From JAWKUK01 sp041398605 (GTDB taxonomy: Bacteria; Planctomycetota; UBA1135; GCA-002686595), in NCBI GenBank assembly GCA_041398605.1, contig JAWKUK010000037.1, positions 1 through 34,144 of the forward strand: DNA of 34,144 bases. The letters are read 5' to 3'. A program made the position numbers and the translations under genes. The number at the start of each line of letters is the position of its first letter. Within the stretch, counting starts at the first letter, position 1. Below the pieces are notes generated by a model. That model was given only the letters and a program-made list of their open reading frames with translations. It had not been told where the DNA came from and did no database searches. This document shows, piece by piece, positions 8,638 through 17,543 of this stretch.

Positions 8638-9052
8638 GGCAAGAACCTCTCGAGGGACATGGCGCGTCGAGACCATTCGTACGACGCTACCTGCGGAGAG
8701 TAGTGCATACCCAAGAACTCTGCTCGGTTTCATTGGGGAGGCGGATCCACTCCACAGTCGCGCCTCGTCATTGGCGCAGCGCTGGCAGTCAGTCCTACTG
8801 GAGGCACCATCGCATTGACCGATACGCCGAATGGCGAACACAGGGTCGTCGGCGTTAGGACGGTTCATTCCGCGCTTTGCACCTCTAAACCTCGGCGCCG
8901 CATGGGGTTGGAGTGGGGCCGCACAATCCCCGGAGGTTTTGGAGTGACAGACCGATTGCGGGAATCTATGGCTTCATCCAGACTCGGCCTGTCGTCCTCG
9001 ATGACCGGGCGCTCTCGGCGCTTGACCACCGCTCTCAACTCGGCCTGCCCCT
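8638..9052. other. Divergent promoter region between secretin operon and RHS gene
   Basis: About 415 bases separate two divergent starts, so promoters for both should lie here. The 9-mer CTCGGCCTG occurs at 8983, 9039 and 9071 (the last inside the RHS coding region), which may be chance in this composition. I could not assign -35/-10 boxes with confidence, and no coding frame is convincing. Confidence 0.4.
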
Positions 9053-12000
9053 ATGACTCGACAGCAGAAGCTCGGCCTGTCCCTGCCCATCGCGTTCTTG
9101 GTCGCTATCGCCGCAATGGCGCTGTTCTCGCGGTCCGGTGTGAATGCAGCGGCGTCGCCCGGGGCTTCCACATCGCCGCCTCCCGCGTTGGTGGCGTTGG
9201 TCGCCGCCCCGATCCTTGAGGTCGACTCGACTACGCTCACGACCTACCTGCCCACGACTGCGACGGCGGGACATGACATTGAGCCTGACGTGGAGAGCCG
9301 CGGCGTGGACTTGGACGGTCGCCTGCGGAAGCCGTCCGCGCTCGGGATGCACCTCGCGGGGAACCCGATCGGCCCATTCGCGCCGGGGTCGCACGAGGTG
9401 GGGGGTGTGTCGCTGATGACAGGGGGCGTGACCCAGCACGACGTCGATCTGGCCTTCCCGGCGGACGGGCCGAGATGGGTCATTGGGCGCAGCTACAACT
9501 CCCGCCAGAACGGCGGCTCGTCGGACAGCAACGGGCCCCAGGGCAAGAACTGGTTCCAGACGGCCCAGCCGGAGATCGTCGTCGACAGCAACCGCATCTA
9601 CCTCTATTACGGGGCAGACCGCTTCATCGAGTTCAAGCTCGTCTCCGGTTCGAGCACCACCTATCGGGCCATCAATGGCGCGGCCGGGGCGATCGAGTAC
9701 GCGACGAACGAGGAGCTCGACAACCCGATCGACACATACACCTACACGGACCAGGCGAGCTGGCAGTGGAGCTTCATCGGGTTCGGCAAGGGGGGAGTCG
9801 CTGCGGGGCAGATCTGGAAGATCGAGGCGCCTAGCGGCGAGGTCGCGTACGTCGGCGATGCGGACCTCGCAAACGACCCTGTGACCTTGGGCTACAACGG
9901 CTCCGGCTACATCACCGAAGCCTTCGACAGCGAGGACCGGCGCTACACTTTCACCTACGGCACGCACGACTCCGTCGTCCGGCTCGACTCAGTCGAGGTC
10001 GAGACGAAGAACGGCGGCACGTGGGCCAGCCCGACGGGGCTCGAGACGCTCGGTCTCGTGGAGTACGACTACTACAGCTCCGAGACCTACGGCGACCCCG
10101 GCGACCTGAAGGTCGTCACGATCACGACGCGCCTCAACGACGACGGCAACGAGCTGGTCCGCGAGAAGTACTACCGCTACTGGGAAGGCACGTTCAACGC
10201 CTCGACGAACCCGGGCTACCCGCACTGCCTGCAGTACGTCTATGACTTCGAAGGCGTGCGGCGCTACGACTGGACGGACTCGACCTTCGACCAGGACTAC
10301 ATCGGCGAGAGCTCGGCCAACCTCGCCTCGTTCGCGTCGGCCTACTTCGAATACGACAGCTCTCGGCGTTGCAGCGAGCTGACCGCCAACGGCGGGTGCG
10401 GGAGCTGCGGAGGCGGGTCGTCACACGGGACGTCGCTCTTCACCTACGAGGCTAACGGCAGCTTCTCCGGGACGTCCGGGTATGACACTGCCTGGGCGCG
10501 TCGCGCGCTCGTCGAGCGCGCCGACGGCAGCTTCGTGACCCAGTACTTCGACGAAGTGGGGCAGCCGCTCAGCAGCCTCATCACGGATGCGACGCCCGCG
10601 ACGGGCACGCCGAGTAAGTGGGTCACCGAGGTCCAGCGGAACTCCGATGGCGTCACGACCCAGGTCGCAACGCCCGCGGCCATCACAGCCTACACGCACA
10701 GCACCGGCTCGGTGACGTCGTCGAACAGCGCCGGACTCATCCGGTACTGGACGCTGGAGACGACCGGCGCTACGAAGGGGTTCGTGACGGAGCAGAAGTA
10801 TAACCGAGACAAGGACAGCTCGAAGTACTTCGAGTGGTCCCGGACCCTCGAGACGGGTTCGCTCACTGTGGGGGACACGACGGTCTACCGGCCGATCGTC
10901 GACGACACGCGGGACTACCCGGCGGCGATCACCTCCGGCACCTCCGGCTCGAACCTCACGGCTCGGGCGACGACTTGGCACACGGGGACCCTGTCGGTCA
11001 AGCAGGTCACGGTGACGTGGCCGGCCGTTTCAGCCTCGAACAACGGGTCGGCCACCTCCGACACGTCGCGGCAGTACCTCGACGAGGTGGGCCGCGTCGT
11101 CTGGACGAAAGCCGAGGACGACATCATCGACTACACGGAGTACGCCGGCGGCGTCGTCGTGCGGACGATCCGGGACGCCGACACGTCGGAGACCGGCTCG
11201 GGTGAGGCGTTCGAGAACGTCACGATCCCGAGCGGGTGGTCGAGCACCGCAGGCGCCTTTCACCGCATCGTCGACTACTCGTACGACGACGGCTTCAGCC
11301 GCACGATGACCGAGCGGGCGGGAGCAGGGGACGAGCGCAACCAGATCAGCTACAAGACCGTGCTTGCCGACCGGCGGCTCATCTCGGTCAACTACCTGGA
11401 CAAGGCATCGACGACGTACTACGGTCCGGTGTCGTTCCAGGTCACGAACCAGGCGGGGCGGTCGGAGGCGACAGGTCGCTTGGCCCTATCTGGCGGCACC
11501 ACGACGACGGCGCCGAGCGGGCAGATCGATGAGGCCGATTCCGACCCGTTGCTCGCGTTCAACGTGGGGACGGTCTGTCGGTACTCGACCTCGCTCTACG
11601 ACAACGCGGGGATCGAACTCGCGTACAGCCGTTCCTACTTCGACATCCCCGCGTCGGGTGCGGGGACGGATGGCACCAACTACGACGCTGTCGCGTTCGA
11701 CTACGACTCCATGGGGCGGCAAGACCGCCGCCTGGAGCCCCACGGCACGATCTACGCCACGACGCACGACGTCCTGGGACGCGTGACGCAGACGAAGGTC
11801 GGCACGGACGACTCCGGGACCGGGTCCGACAACATGGTCGCGACCAAGCTCTTGGAGTACGACGATGGAGCCGATGACGGCAACAGCCTTCTCACCACGC
11901 GCACCCTGCGAACCACAGCGTCGAGCACCGGCGAACGCGTCACCGACTACACGTATGACCTGCGTGGCAACTTGCTGCTCACGGACGCCCCGACGGCACC

Positions 12001-15000
12001 GCACACCCTCGTCAAGTACGACAACCTGGGGCGCGAACTCGCGCGAGGCGAGTATGGAGGGACTGCCCCCTCGGCGACTACTGACCCGGAGTCGCTCGCG
12101 ACGAACAGGCTGGCGCTCAGCTCGCAGGCTTACGACGAGCGCGGCCGCGTCTGTCAGAGCTACTTCTACAACATCGACCCGGTCGACGGGTCGAACGACG
12201 GCAGCCTCCGCACCGACAGATGGTACGACGCAGCTGGCCGAACGGTGAAGTTCGAGGGAGCGACGCTCACGAAGTCGGCCTTCGACCGCATCGGGCGCCA
12301 GACGCACTCCTTCGTTCTCGCCCAAGACAACGACTCGCGTTCCTATGCGGCCGCCGACGACGTCACGGGCGACATTGTCCTGGTCGAGAGCCAGACCGTC
12401 TACGCAGCGACGGACAACAACGACGTCGTCATGACGGCCTCGATCGAGCGCTTCCATGACGATTACGGCGGCTCGCCCACGACGGGCGCCCTCGACACGA
12501 ACGCTGACGCGGACGCACTGAAGTACACGGCCGCGAACATCGAGGGGCGCATCCAGATCAACGCCTCGTGGTTCGACCGCTTCGGTCGCATGGTCGACAG
12601 GGTGCAGTACGGGACCTACGGCGGCAGCACCTTCGACCGTTCGACTATGAGCAGCCCGCCGGCGCGCTCCAACGAAGCACTGCGGACGACCGTCGCGTTC
12701 GACGACAACGGGAAGCGGTACTCGTCCACCGACCCGAAGGGCATCGAGGACCGCTGGGGGTTTGACGACCTGGGTAGGCAGAGCTGGTACGCGCGGAACT
12801 ACGAGGACGAGGTACCGGACCCCGGCGAGCCAGATAAGGACCAGATCGTCCGCTATGGCTACACGGACGGCCTACGGACGACGTACATCGCGGACGTGGT
12901 CGGCACGCCGGACCAGGTCACGACGTACTACTACGGCACGGTGGGTGGGGGCTCCACGGGCGACTCGGACATTGCCACGGGTCACCTGCTGCACCAGGTG
13001 GCCTACCCCGACTCGACGGGCGCGAGCGACCGGATGACCTACGCCTACAACGCGCAGGGGCAGGAGGTGTACCGGCTGGACCAAGATGGGACGGTTTTGG
13101 TCAAGGGGTACGACGCCTCGGGTCGTCTCACGTCGGACGTGGCATCCACGCTGGGCACCAACATCGACGGCCGCGGGATCGGCACCGACATTGACGGGGC
13201 CGTCCGGCGCAAGGAGTTCGCGTACGATGGCCTCGGACGCATGAGCATCGCCACGCAGTACGACGCGACCACGAGCGGCAACGTCGTGGACCAGTTTGTG
13301 TACACCTACGGCGAGTGGGGGCAGATAACCGGCTTCGCGTCCGACGTGGACTCTGCCGTGGGGGCCTCAGGCATCGCGGCCCACGAAGTGGAGATTGACT
13401 ACTCGGCGTCGTGGGCAGCAGGCGCTCCAACGACCAACAGTGGCGCACGGTTGATCATCCCGACGTCGATGACGATGCCGACGGGCTACGTCTATGACTA
13501 TATGCAGGACAGCACCGGCTACCACCAAGCGGCTGGTCGGACGAACGCGGTGGAGCACAGTGACACGACGGTCGCAACCTTCGATTTTGTTGGGGCGCAA
13601 CGTGTCTCGCGGGTGGCACTCACCACGCACGATTTTGTGATGGACTATGCGGACGGCGCGAGTGGTGGCTCGTACGCCGACTGGGACCGGTTCAACCGCG
13701 TTGTCGAAGACGAGTGGGTCAAGGACCTGGCAACGGACCGCACGTTCCTGCAGCGAGGCTACACGCTTGACCGGGGTGGGTTTATCACGGAGGTCTACGA
13801 CTACATTGAGAAAGACACCTCAGCAGTCCGGCAAATGGACACGCTGCTTACGCTCGATGAACTCGATCGCCTCACGGACCTTCAGCGCGGCACATTGAGC
13901 GGTGGGAGCATCTCGAACGAGACCATGGAGTGGAACCGGGCGCTCGATGCCGTTGGGAATATCACAGACGACCTGCTCGACTGGAACAACGACGGCGACG
14001 GGCTCGATACCGATGAGCACGACAAAGACCTGACGTTCACCGCCGCGAACGAGATCGATGACATTGATACAGATGACGTAATCTACTCGAAGTCGGGCAT
14101 GCTGCTGGACGAGCCGCGCCTGAAGTTCGTTTACGATGCTTGGGGACGCACAGTTGAGGTGATCAACGCCAGCGGCCCAGCAACTCTGGCCTATTATCGT
14201 CGAAATGCACTCGACCACCTGATTGGTGAACAGCTAGACCGCGAGCCCGACGCCGACATCGACGCCAACGACTACTGGGAGTACTTCCTCTGCCGGCCGT
14301 CCGACATGGGGATCTTGGCGAGCTTCCGCGGTTCGGACCCGGACGCGCTTGTGGAGCGACTCTGGTTAGGAGATCTCTCCGTTAGTGGCGCGGGTGGGTT
14401 CGATGCGTCCGCCCTGCTTGAGGTGCGGGACGATGACTACGACGGCACGGCAGATCGCGATACGGTTCTATTTATCGACCGCACGGGTTCGGTGATGGCC
14501 CATTACGGCGACGACGGGTCGAATGGCAGGCAAGTAGAGCGCGTGTTCTACGATATGAACGGGGCACCGTTCCTGATGCCTTGGGGAGACGTCGATGGAG
14601 ACGGCGACGCCGACTCCACGGATGCCAACTGGATCAGTTTCCTGTGGTCATTCAGTATCTACGATGTGCGTGCGGATCTGGACCTCGATGGCGATGTTGA
14701 CTCGGGTGACGTCGCGGCGCACATAACCAATAGCGGTGGCACAACGCTGAGCAATGGCGGTAATCCAATCGGAGCGCAGGCGCTTCATTCAAGATTCGGG
14801 CAAAGCTACGCCTGGATGCGAGTACAGAGCCAGACACTCGGGATGTTCTTGACGCGGGACCCACTAGGGTACATTGATGGCACTTCGCTATATGCCTTTG
14901 CGAACAGCAATCGTTTGGCGTATCATGACCGCTTCGGCCTCTCCTCATTGAGTTCCACGAGTGGCACAGTGGGATGCGTCGCAAATCTTCCGCATGAAGG

Positions 15001-15577
15001 GCCGGGAGGCACCACCTCGTTCAAGCCTGCCTCCGGGCCAGACAGAGCTTTCATTGGCCCCCCATCACCCTCGCCATCAACCGGCAAGGACATCTACCTG
15101 GGCTGTACAATACGCTTCGTAGGCGCCGCGCCAATCACCGGTACTAGTTCATGCGGGGGTGGCAGCTGTATGTGGGAATTTGACCTAACGTGCCAGCCGC
15201 AGATCGTCAATGATGGGCGAGATGATAGTGACAAACGACCCTATAGGCAGATTCCCAAGAAGAGCAAGGAGTACCAGGACTTCCATGGACAGAACGACGA
15301 GGGTGAGTCCAACTGTTCGGTTGGTGTCAACGGTGGCGCATCTGGAGGCGGATACGCGATGAGCGGCGGTAATTTTAATGACTGGGATAAGTCGAGCTTT
15401 AAGGGCGCTCAAGGCGTAAGGGTGGTTAGTCTCTGCCCAGAAAGTGGATCCAACTGCATGACGCTTGAGTTTAAGATGACTACTACGGCAAGCACCGCCG
15501 AGCTGACGGCCTCAATCAGCTTTTGCTGCACATGCATGCAGGCGCAAACGCCGCCGCTCATTATAGGAGGTGGCTAA
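9053..15577 (+). CDS. Giant RHS/YD-repeat protein with dockerin-like insert and Cys-rich tip
   Basis: This 2174-residue protein starts with a signal segment (KLGLSLPIAFLVAIAAMALF). A DUF6531-like entry region (GGVTQHDVDLAFPADGPRWV) follows, then a long series of YD/RHS repeats such as YDDLGRQSWYARN, YDNLGRELARGEYGG and YDGLGRMSIATQYD, which build the hollow RHS shell. Around residues 1842-1890 two Asp-rich loops (GDVDGDGDADSTD and ADLDLDGDVDSGD) look like the calcium-binding halves of a type I dockerin placed before the core end. The RHS core signature RDPLGYIDGTSLYAFANSNR sits near 1935-1955. The 210-residue tip after it is Cys- and Gly-rich and unrecognised. GC content falls towards the 3' end, as expected if tips are exchanged. 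The protein is probably secreted or on the surface; whether the tip is a toxin is unknown. A downstream gene follows one base after the stop. Confidence 0.88.
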   Translation: MTRQQKLGLSLPIAFLVAIAAMALFSRSGVNAAASPGASTSPPPALVALVAAPILEVDSTTLTTYLPTTATAGHDIEPDVESRGVDLDGRLRKPSALGMHLAGNPIGPFAPGSHEVGGVSLMTGGVTQHDVDLAFPADGPRWVIGRSYNSRQNGGSSDSNGPQGKNWFQTAQPEIVVDSNRIYLYYGADRFIEFKLVSGSSTTYRAINGAAGAIEYATNEELDNPIDTYTYTDQASWQWSFIGFGKGGVAAGQIWKIEAPSGEVAYVGDADLANDPVTLGYNGSGYITEAFDSEDRRYTFTYGTHDSVVRLDSVEVETKNGGTWASPTGLETLGLVEYDYYSSETYGDPGDLKVVTITTRLNDDGNELVREKYYRYWEGTFNASTNPGYPHCLQYVYDFEGVRRYDWTDSTFDQDYIGESSANLASFASAYFEYDSSRRCSELTANGGCGSCGGGSSHGTSLFTYEANGSFSGTSGYDTAWARRALVERADGSFVTQYFDEVGQPLSSLITDATPATGTPSKWVTEVQRNSDGVTTQVATPAAITAYTHSTGSVTSSNSAGLIRYWTLETTGATKGFVTEQKYNRDKDSSKYFEWSRTLETGSLTVGDTTVYRPIVDDTRDYPAAITSGTSGSNLTARATTWHTGTLSVKQVTVTWPAVSASNNGSATSDTSRQYLDEVGRVVWTKAEDDIIDYTEYAGGVVVRTIRDADTSETGSGEAFENVTIPSGWSSTAGAFHRIVDYSYDDGFSRTMTERAGAGDERNQISYKTVLADRRLISVNYLDKASTTYYGPVSFQVTNQAGRSEATGRLALSGGTTTTAPSGQIDEADSDPLLAFNVGTVCRYSTSLYDNAGIELAYSRSYFDIPASGAGTDGTNYDAVAFDYDSMGRQDRRLEPHGTIYATTHDVLGRVTQTKVGTDDSGTGSDNMVATKLLEYDDGADDGNSLLTTRTLRTTASSTGERVTDYTYDLRGNLLLTDAPTAPHTLVKYDNLGRELARGEYGGTAPSATTDPESLATNRLALSSQAYDERGRVCQSYFYNIDPVDGSNDGSLRTDRWYDAAGRTVKFEGATLTKSAFDRIGRQTHSFVLAQDNDSRSYAAADDVTGDIVLVESQTVYAATDNNDVVMTASIERFHDDYGGSPTTGALDTNADADALKYTAANIEGRIQINASWFDRFGRMVDRVQYGTYGGSTFDRSTMSSPPARSNEALRTTVAFDDNGKRYSSTDPKGIEDRWGFDDLGRQSWYARNYEDEVPDPGEPDKDQIVRYGYTDGLRTTYIADVVGTPDQVTTYYYGTVGGGSTGDSDIATGHLLHQVAYPDSTGASDRMTYAYNAQGQEVYRLDQDGTVLVKGYDASGRLTSDVASTLGTNIDGRGIGTDIDGAVRRKEFAYDGLGRMSIATQYDATTSGNVVDQFVYTYGEWGQITGFASDVDSAVGASGIAAHEVEIDYSASWAAGAPTTNSGARLIIPTSMTMPTGYVYDYMQDSTGYHQAAGRTNAVEHSDTTVATFDFVGAQRVSRVALTTHDFVMDYADGASGGSYADWDRFNRVVEDEWVKDLATDRTFLQRGYTLDRGGFITEVYDYIEKDTSAVRQMDTLLTLDELDRLTDLQRGTLSGGSISNETMEWNRALDAVGNITDDLLDWNNDGDGLDTDEHDKDLTFTAANEIDDIDTDDVIYSKSGMLLDEPRLKFVYDAWGRTVEVINASGPATLAYYRRNALDHLIGEQLDREPDADIDANDYWEYFLCRPSDMGILASFRGSDPDALVERLWLGDLSVSGAGGFDASALLEVRDDDYDGTADRDTVLFIDRTGSVMAHYGDDGSNGRQVERVFYDMNGAPFLMPWGDVDGDGDADSTDANWISFLWSFSIYDVRADLDLDGDVDSGDVAAHITNSGGTTLSNGGNPIGAQALHSRFGQSYAWMRVQSQTLGMFLTRDPLGYIDGTSLYAFANSNRLAYHDRFGLSSLSSTSGTVGCVANLPHEGPGGTTSFKPASGPDRAFIGPPSPSPSTGKDIYLGCTIRFVGAAPITGTSSCGGGSCMWEFDLTCQPQIVNDGRDDSDKRPYRQIPKKSKEYQDFHGQNDEGESNCSVGVNGGASGGGYAMSGGNFNDWDKSSFKGAQGVRVVSLCPESGSNCMTLEFKMTTTASTAELTASISFCCTCMQAQTPPLIIGGG
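15565..15570 (+). promoter_or_regulatory. Strong Shine-Dalgarno inside the RHS 3' end
   Basis: AGGAGG lies eight bases before the ATG at 15579 and within the last codons of the RHS gene. It fixes the start of the downstream gene and indicates that the two genes share a transcript. Confidence 0.7.
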
Positions 15578-15578
15578 C

Positions 15579-16991
15579 ATGGATAGTAGAATGAACGCCT
15601 TGGCGGGGTTGGGTTGCCAGAATAAGCAACACATCCGAATAATGGTCTTCGTGGCTTTAGGTCGTAGTGCCGTCCTAGTCCTGCTCCTACATTGCCTTTG
15701 CCCGGCTTCTTCAGCCCAAGAACCAACGGCGCAACAAGAGGTCGCGCGCGGAGGTGGGCGAGAAATCCAACTTGATTGCACGTTGCAACCCATCGTCGCC
15801 ACATCACGGAGTATCTTCCGCGACGGGCGTGTAGTGCCCAATGCCGGCGCCTTTAGCCTAATCGATCTCGCCACTCTGGCTGAACTCGCGCTGGTGCGAC
15901 TGCCATTCCCATTGATGTCAAAGGAGACCACGTCCAGCCTTCGCAGCTGGGCATACCAAGGAGCTAAGGCGAGCGATGGTCTAGGAATTCTCGCGGCTGT
16001 CGCCCCAGATCAAGGGTTATACTTTCTGCGAGTCCCGGGTGGTGACACAATTGCACGAGTGGCTGACGTCGACACCATCCTTGATCATTTAGATCCGGAA
16101 CCTGCCATGGAGGGGACAATGACGCTCCTCGTAAGGCGTGGGGGTGCGTTATTGATGATCAAGATTTCGGAGCAGATTGGCGAACCAATCCTGCACGAGA
16201 TTGCGCCGAGCAATGCTGCCATCGTCGGCGCTGCATTCGTGGAGCCGAAAAGCACAACTGCCGAGCAGCGGCTCGCGCATAGGGTATCAGTGGTCGCGGC
16301 TGCGGAATGCGGCGCGAGCGATGTTGCGTCTCTTTTGCTCATTACGCTGAATGAGGCGAAGGGTAAGTTCGAAGCATCCGTGATGGAATTTGGTGGCGGC
16401 TTCGATGCCGTGGATGCGCTTATGATTGCCCCGCATCTGCGGCTTCCGGGTCAAGCGCTGCGCCTTGGGGCAGTTGATGGGCCAAATGCGGATGTCTTCG
16501 TCGCGCTCGGGCGGCCCGAATCAGATCTGGGTAGAGGAACCGGCGCTATTTTGCGCCTTGGATATGATGGGGGTAGTGCTCACGTCGTTATGCCAGGTAT
16601 ACCCCGTCAGTGCTGTGGCGGGTCAGGCACGGTCGAGTTCGGGTCCTGTTCCTTCGGACAGTCTGTAGTCTTCGTGAATGACTGCGATGGCGATGGCGTT
16701 AGGGATGTTGTATTCAGCGCGCCTACAAATGCTTGGGGTGGCGAACTGTGTTTCTTGTCATCGGCAAGTGGGAAAGTCCTGTGGCTGTGGGCCGCGCGGT
16801 CCGATGTTGTCATGGGCTCGTCACTGTGCTGGAACGCAGACCGTGACATTCTTTTGGCAAGTGGATCGCTCCATCGGCGCCCCGAGGACCTAGACCTTGA
16901 TGGAAAAATCCAAATATTATCAGGTGCCGCTGATGACACTATTTTTACGGCCGTAAAGGAGCTGGCGATCAGGTCGTGCACGGTGCGCTAA
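15579..16991 (+). CDS. Secreted protein with FG-GAP-like segment, coupled to the RHS gene
   Basis: The protein has 470 residues. It begins with about 22 polar residues and then a hydrophobic segment (VFVALGRSAVLVLLLHCLCP) ending at SSAQ, so it is exported or anchored. The body is mixed beta-rich sequence. Near residue 361 a DCDGDGVRDVVFSAP motif is an FG-GAP/integrin-like calcium loop, followed by GGELCFLSSASGKVLWLW, and a second Asp-rich stretch (EDLDLDGKIQILSG) is near the end. I do not recognise the family. The start is set by AGGAGG at 15565 and lies one base after the RHS stop. GC content is lower than most of the window and matches the RHS tip. Position suggests a partner of the tip, but it is large and exported, unlike typical cytoplasmic immunity proteins. 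Confidence 0.75.
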   Translation: MDSRMNALAGLGCQNKQHIRIMVFVALGRSAVLVLLLHCLCPASSAQEPTAQQEVARGGGREIQLDCTLQPIVATSRSIFRDGRVVPNAGAFSLIDLATLAELALVRLPFPLMSKETTSSLRSWAYQGAKASDGLGILAAVAPDQGLYFLRVPGGDTIARVADVDTILDHLDPEPAMEGTMTLLVRRGGALLMIKISEQIGEPILHEIAPSNAAIVGAAFVEPKSTTAEQRLAHRVSVVAAAECGASDVASLLLITLNEAKGKFEASVMEFGGGFDAVDALMIAPHLRLPGQALRLGAVDGPNADVFVALGRPESDLGRGTGAILRLGYDGGSAHVVMPGIPRQCCGGSGTVEFGSCSFGQSVVFVNDCDGDGVRDVVFSAPTNAWGGELCFLSSASGKVLWLWAARSDVVMGSSLCWNADRDILLASGSLHRRPEDLDLDGKIQILSGAADDTIFTAVKELAIRSCTVR

Positions 16992-17172
16992 CAGCCTGCG
17001 CCACAGAATACGCAACGCTCTGATTTGTTCCCGGCTGCGGTCTATTGAAGGGCTCGGCTTCGCGTGTGTTGCGGTCCGCTTGGGACCGCGGTCAGCTACT
17101 CACCAGTTTGCTGCGTCGGACGACCGTCTCAGGGGGCCATTATGGGCTCTGGTGGATTACCGGAGGGGGCGA

Positions 17173-17198
17173 CGGGGGCAATGGCGTCAAGCTCCCAG
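17173..17198 (+). repeat. Left terminal inverted repeat of the IS element
   Basis: This 26-base sequence, containing GGGGGCAATGGCGTCAAGCT, is the exact reverse complement of 18747-18772. Confidence 0.88.
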
Positions 17199-17380
17199 CG
17201 TGCGCAGGCTTCGCGCTCGCAGCGCCGGTGCTGAGCTGAGAGAGACAGTGGGGTCGTAGTTCGGCGGCGCTCAGCGCACAGGAGACCGCCGATGCACAAG
17301 TGATCGAGAACGCGCCAAATGCACGTCTGTGATTGGCGATTGCGTGCGAAGTCACGCATGTGCTTCGGTAGAATGCGGCC

Positions 17381-17497
17381 ATGAGCAACGCCACTTTGAA
17401 GCTGGGTACGAGTACCCGAAAAGAATCCAGCGATTTCGCGCAAGCCGTGAGCCAGTCGGGCGACAAAAAATCGTGCCAACCTCCCTGCTACGCTTGA
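17381..17497 (+). pseudogene. Out-of-frame N-terminus of the IS4 transposase
   Basis: An ATG at 17381 opens a 38-residue frame (MSNATLKLGTSTRKESSDFA and onward) that ends at TGA 17495-17497. If one base is skipped in the A6 run at 17465-17470, the reading continues as DKNRANLPATLEVYQIVNAA straight into the main transposase frame with no stop. This is very likely the true N-terminus, separated by a one-base insertion in the A-run or joined to the main frame by slippage on it. Confidence 0.55.
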
Positions 17498-17543
17498 AGT
17501 TTACCAAATAGTTAACGCGGCTCACAGGAGAATCCCCGATGCC

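Noticed and set aside
9035..9967. Antisense frame of 310 codons opposite the RHS start
   Set aside because: Composition is that of a shadow frame (Arg, Val and Asp-rich without pattern), and the plus strand carries a clear signal peptide and RHS entry domain.
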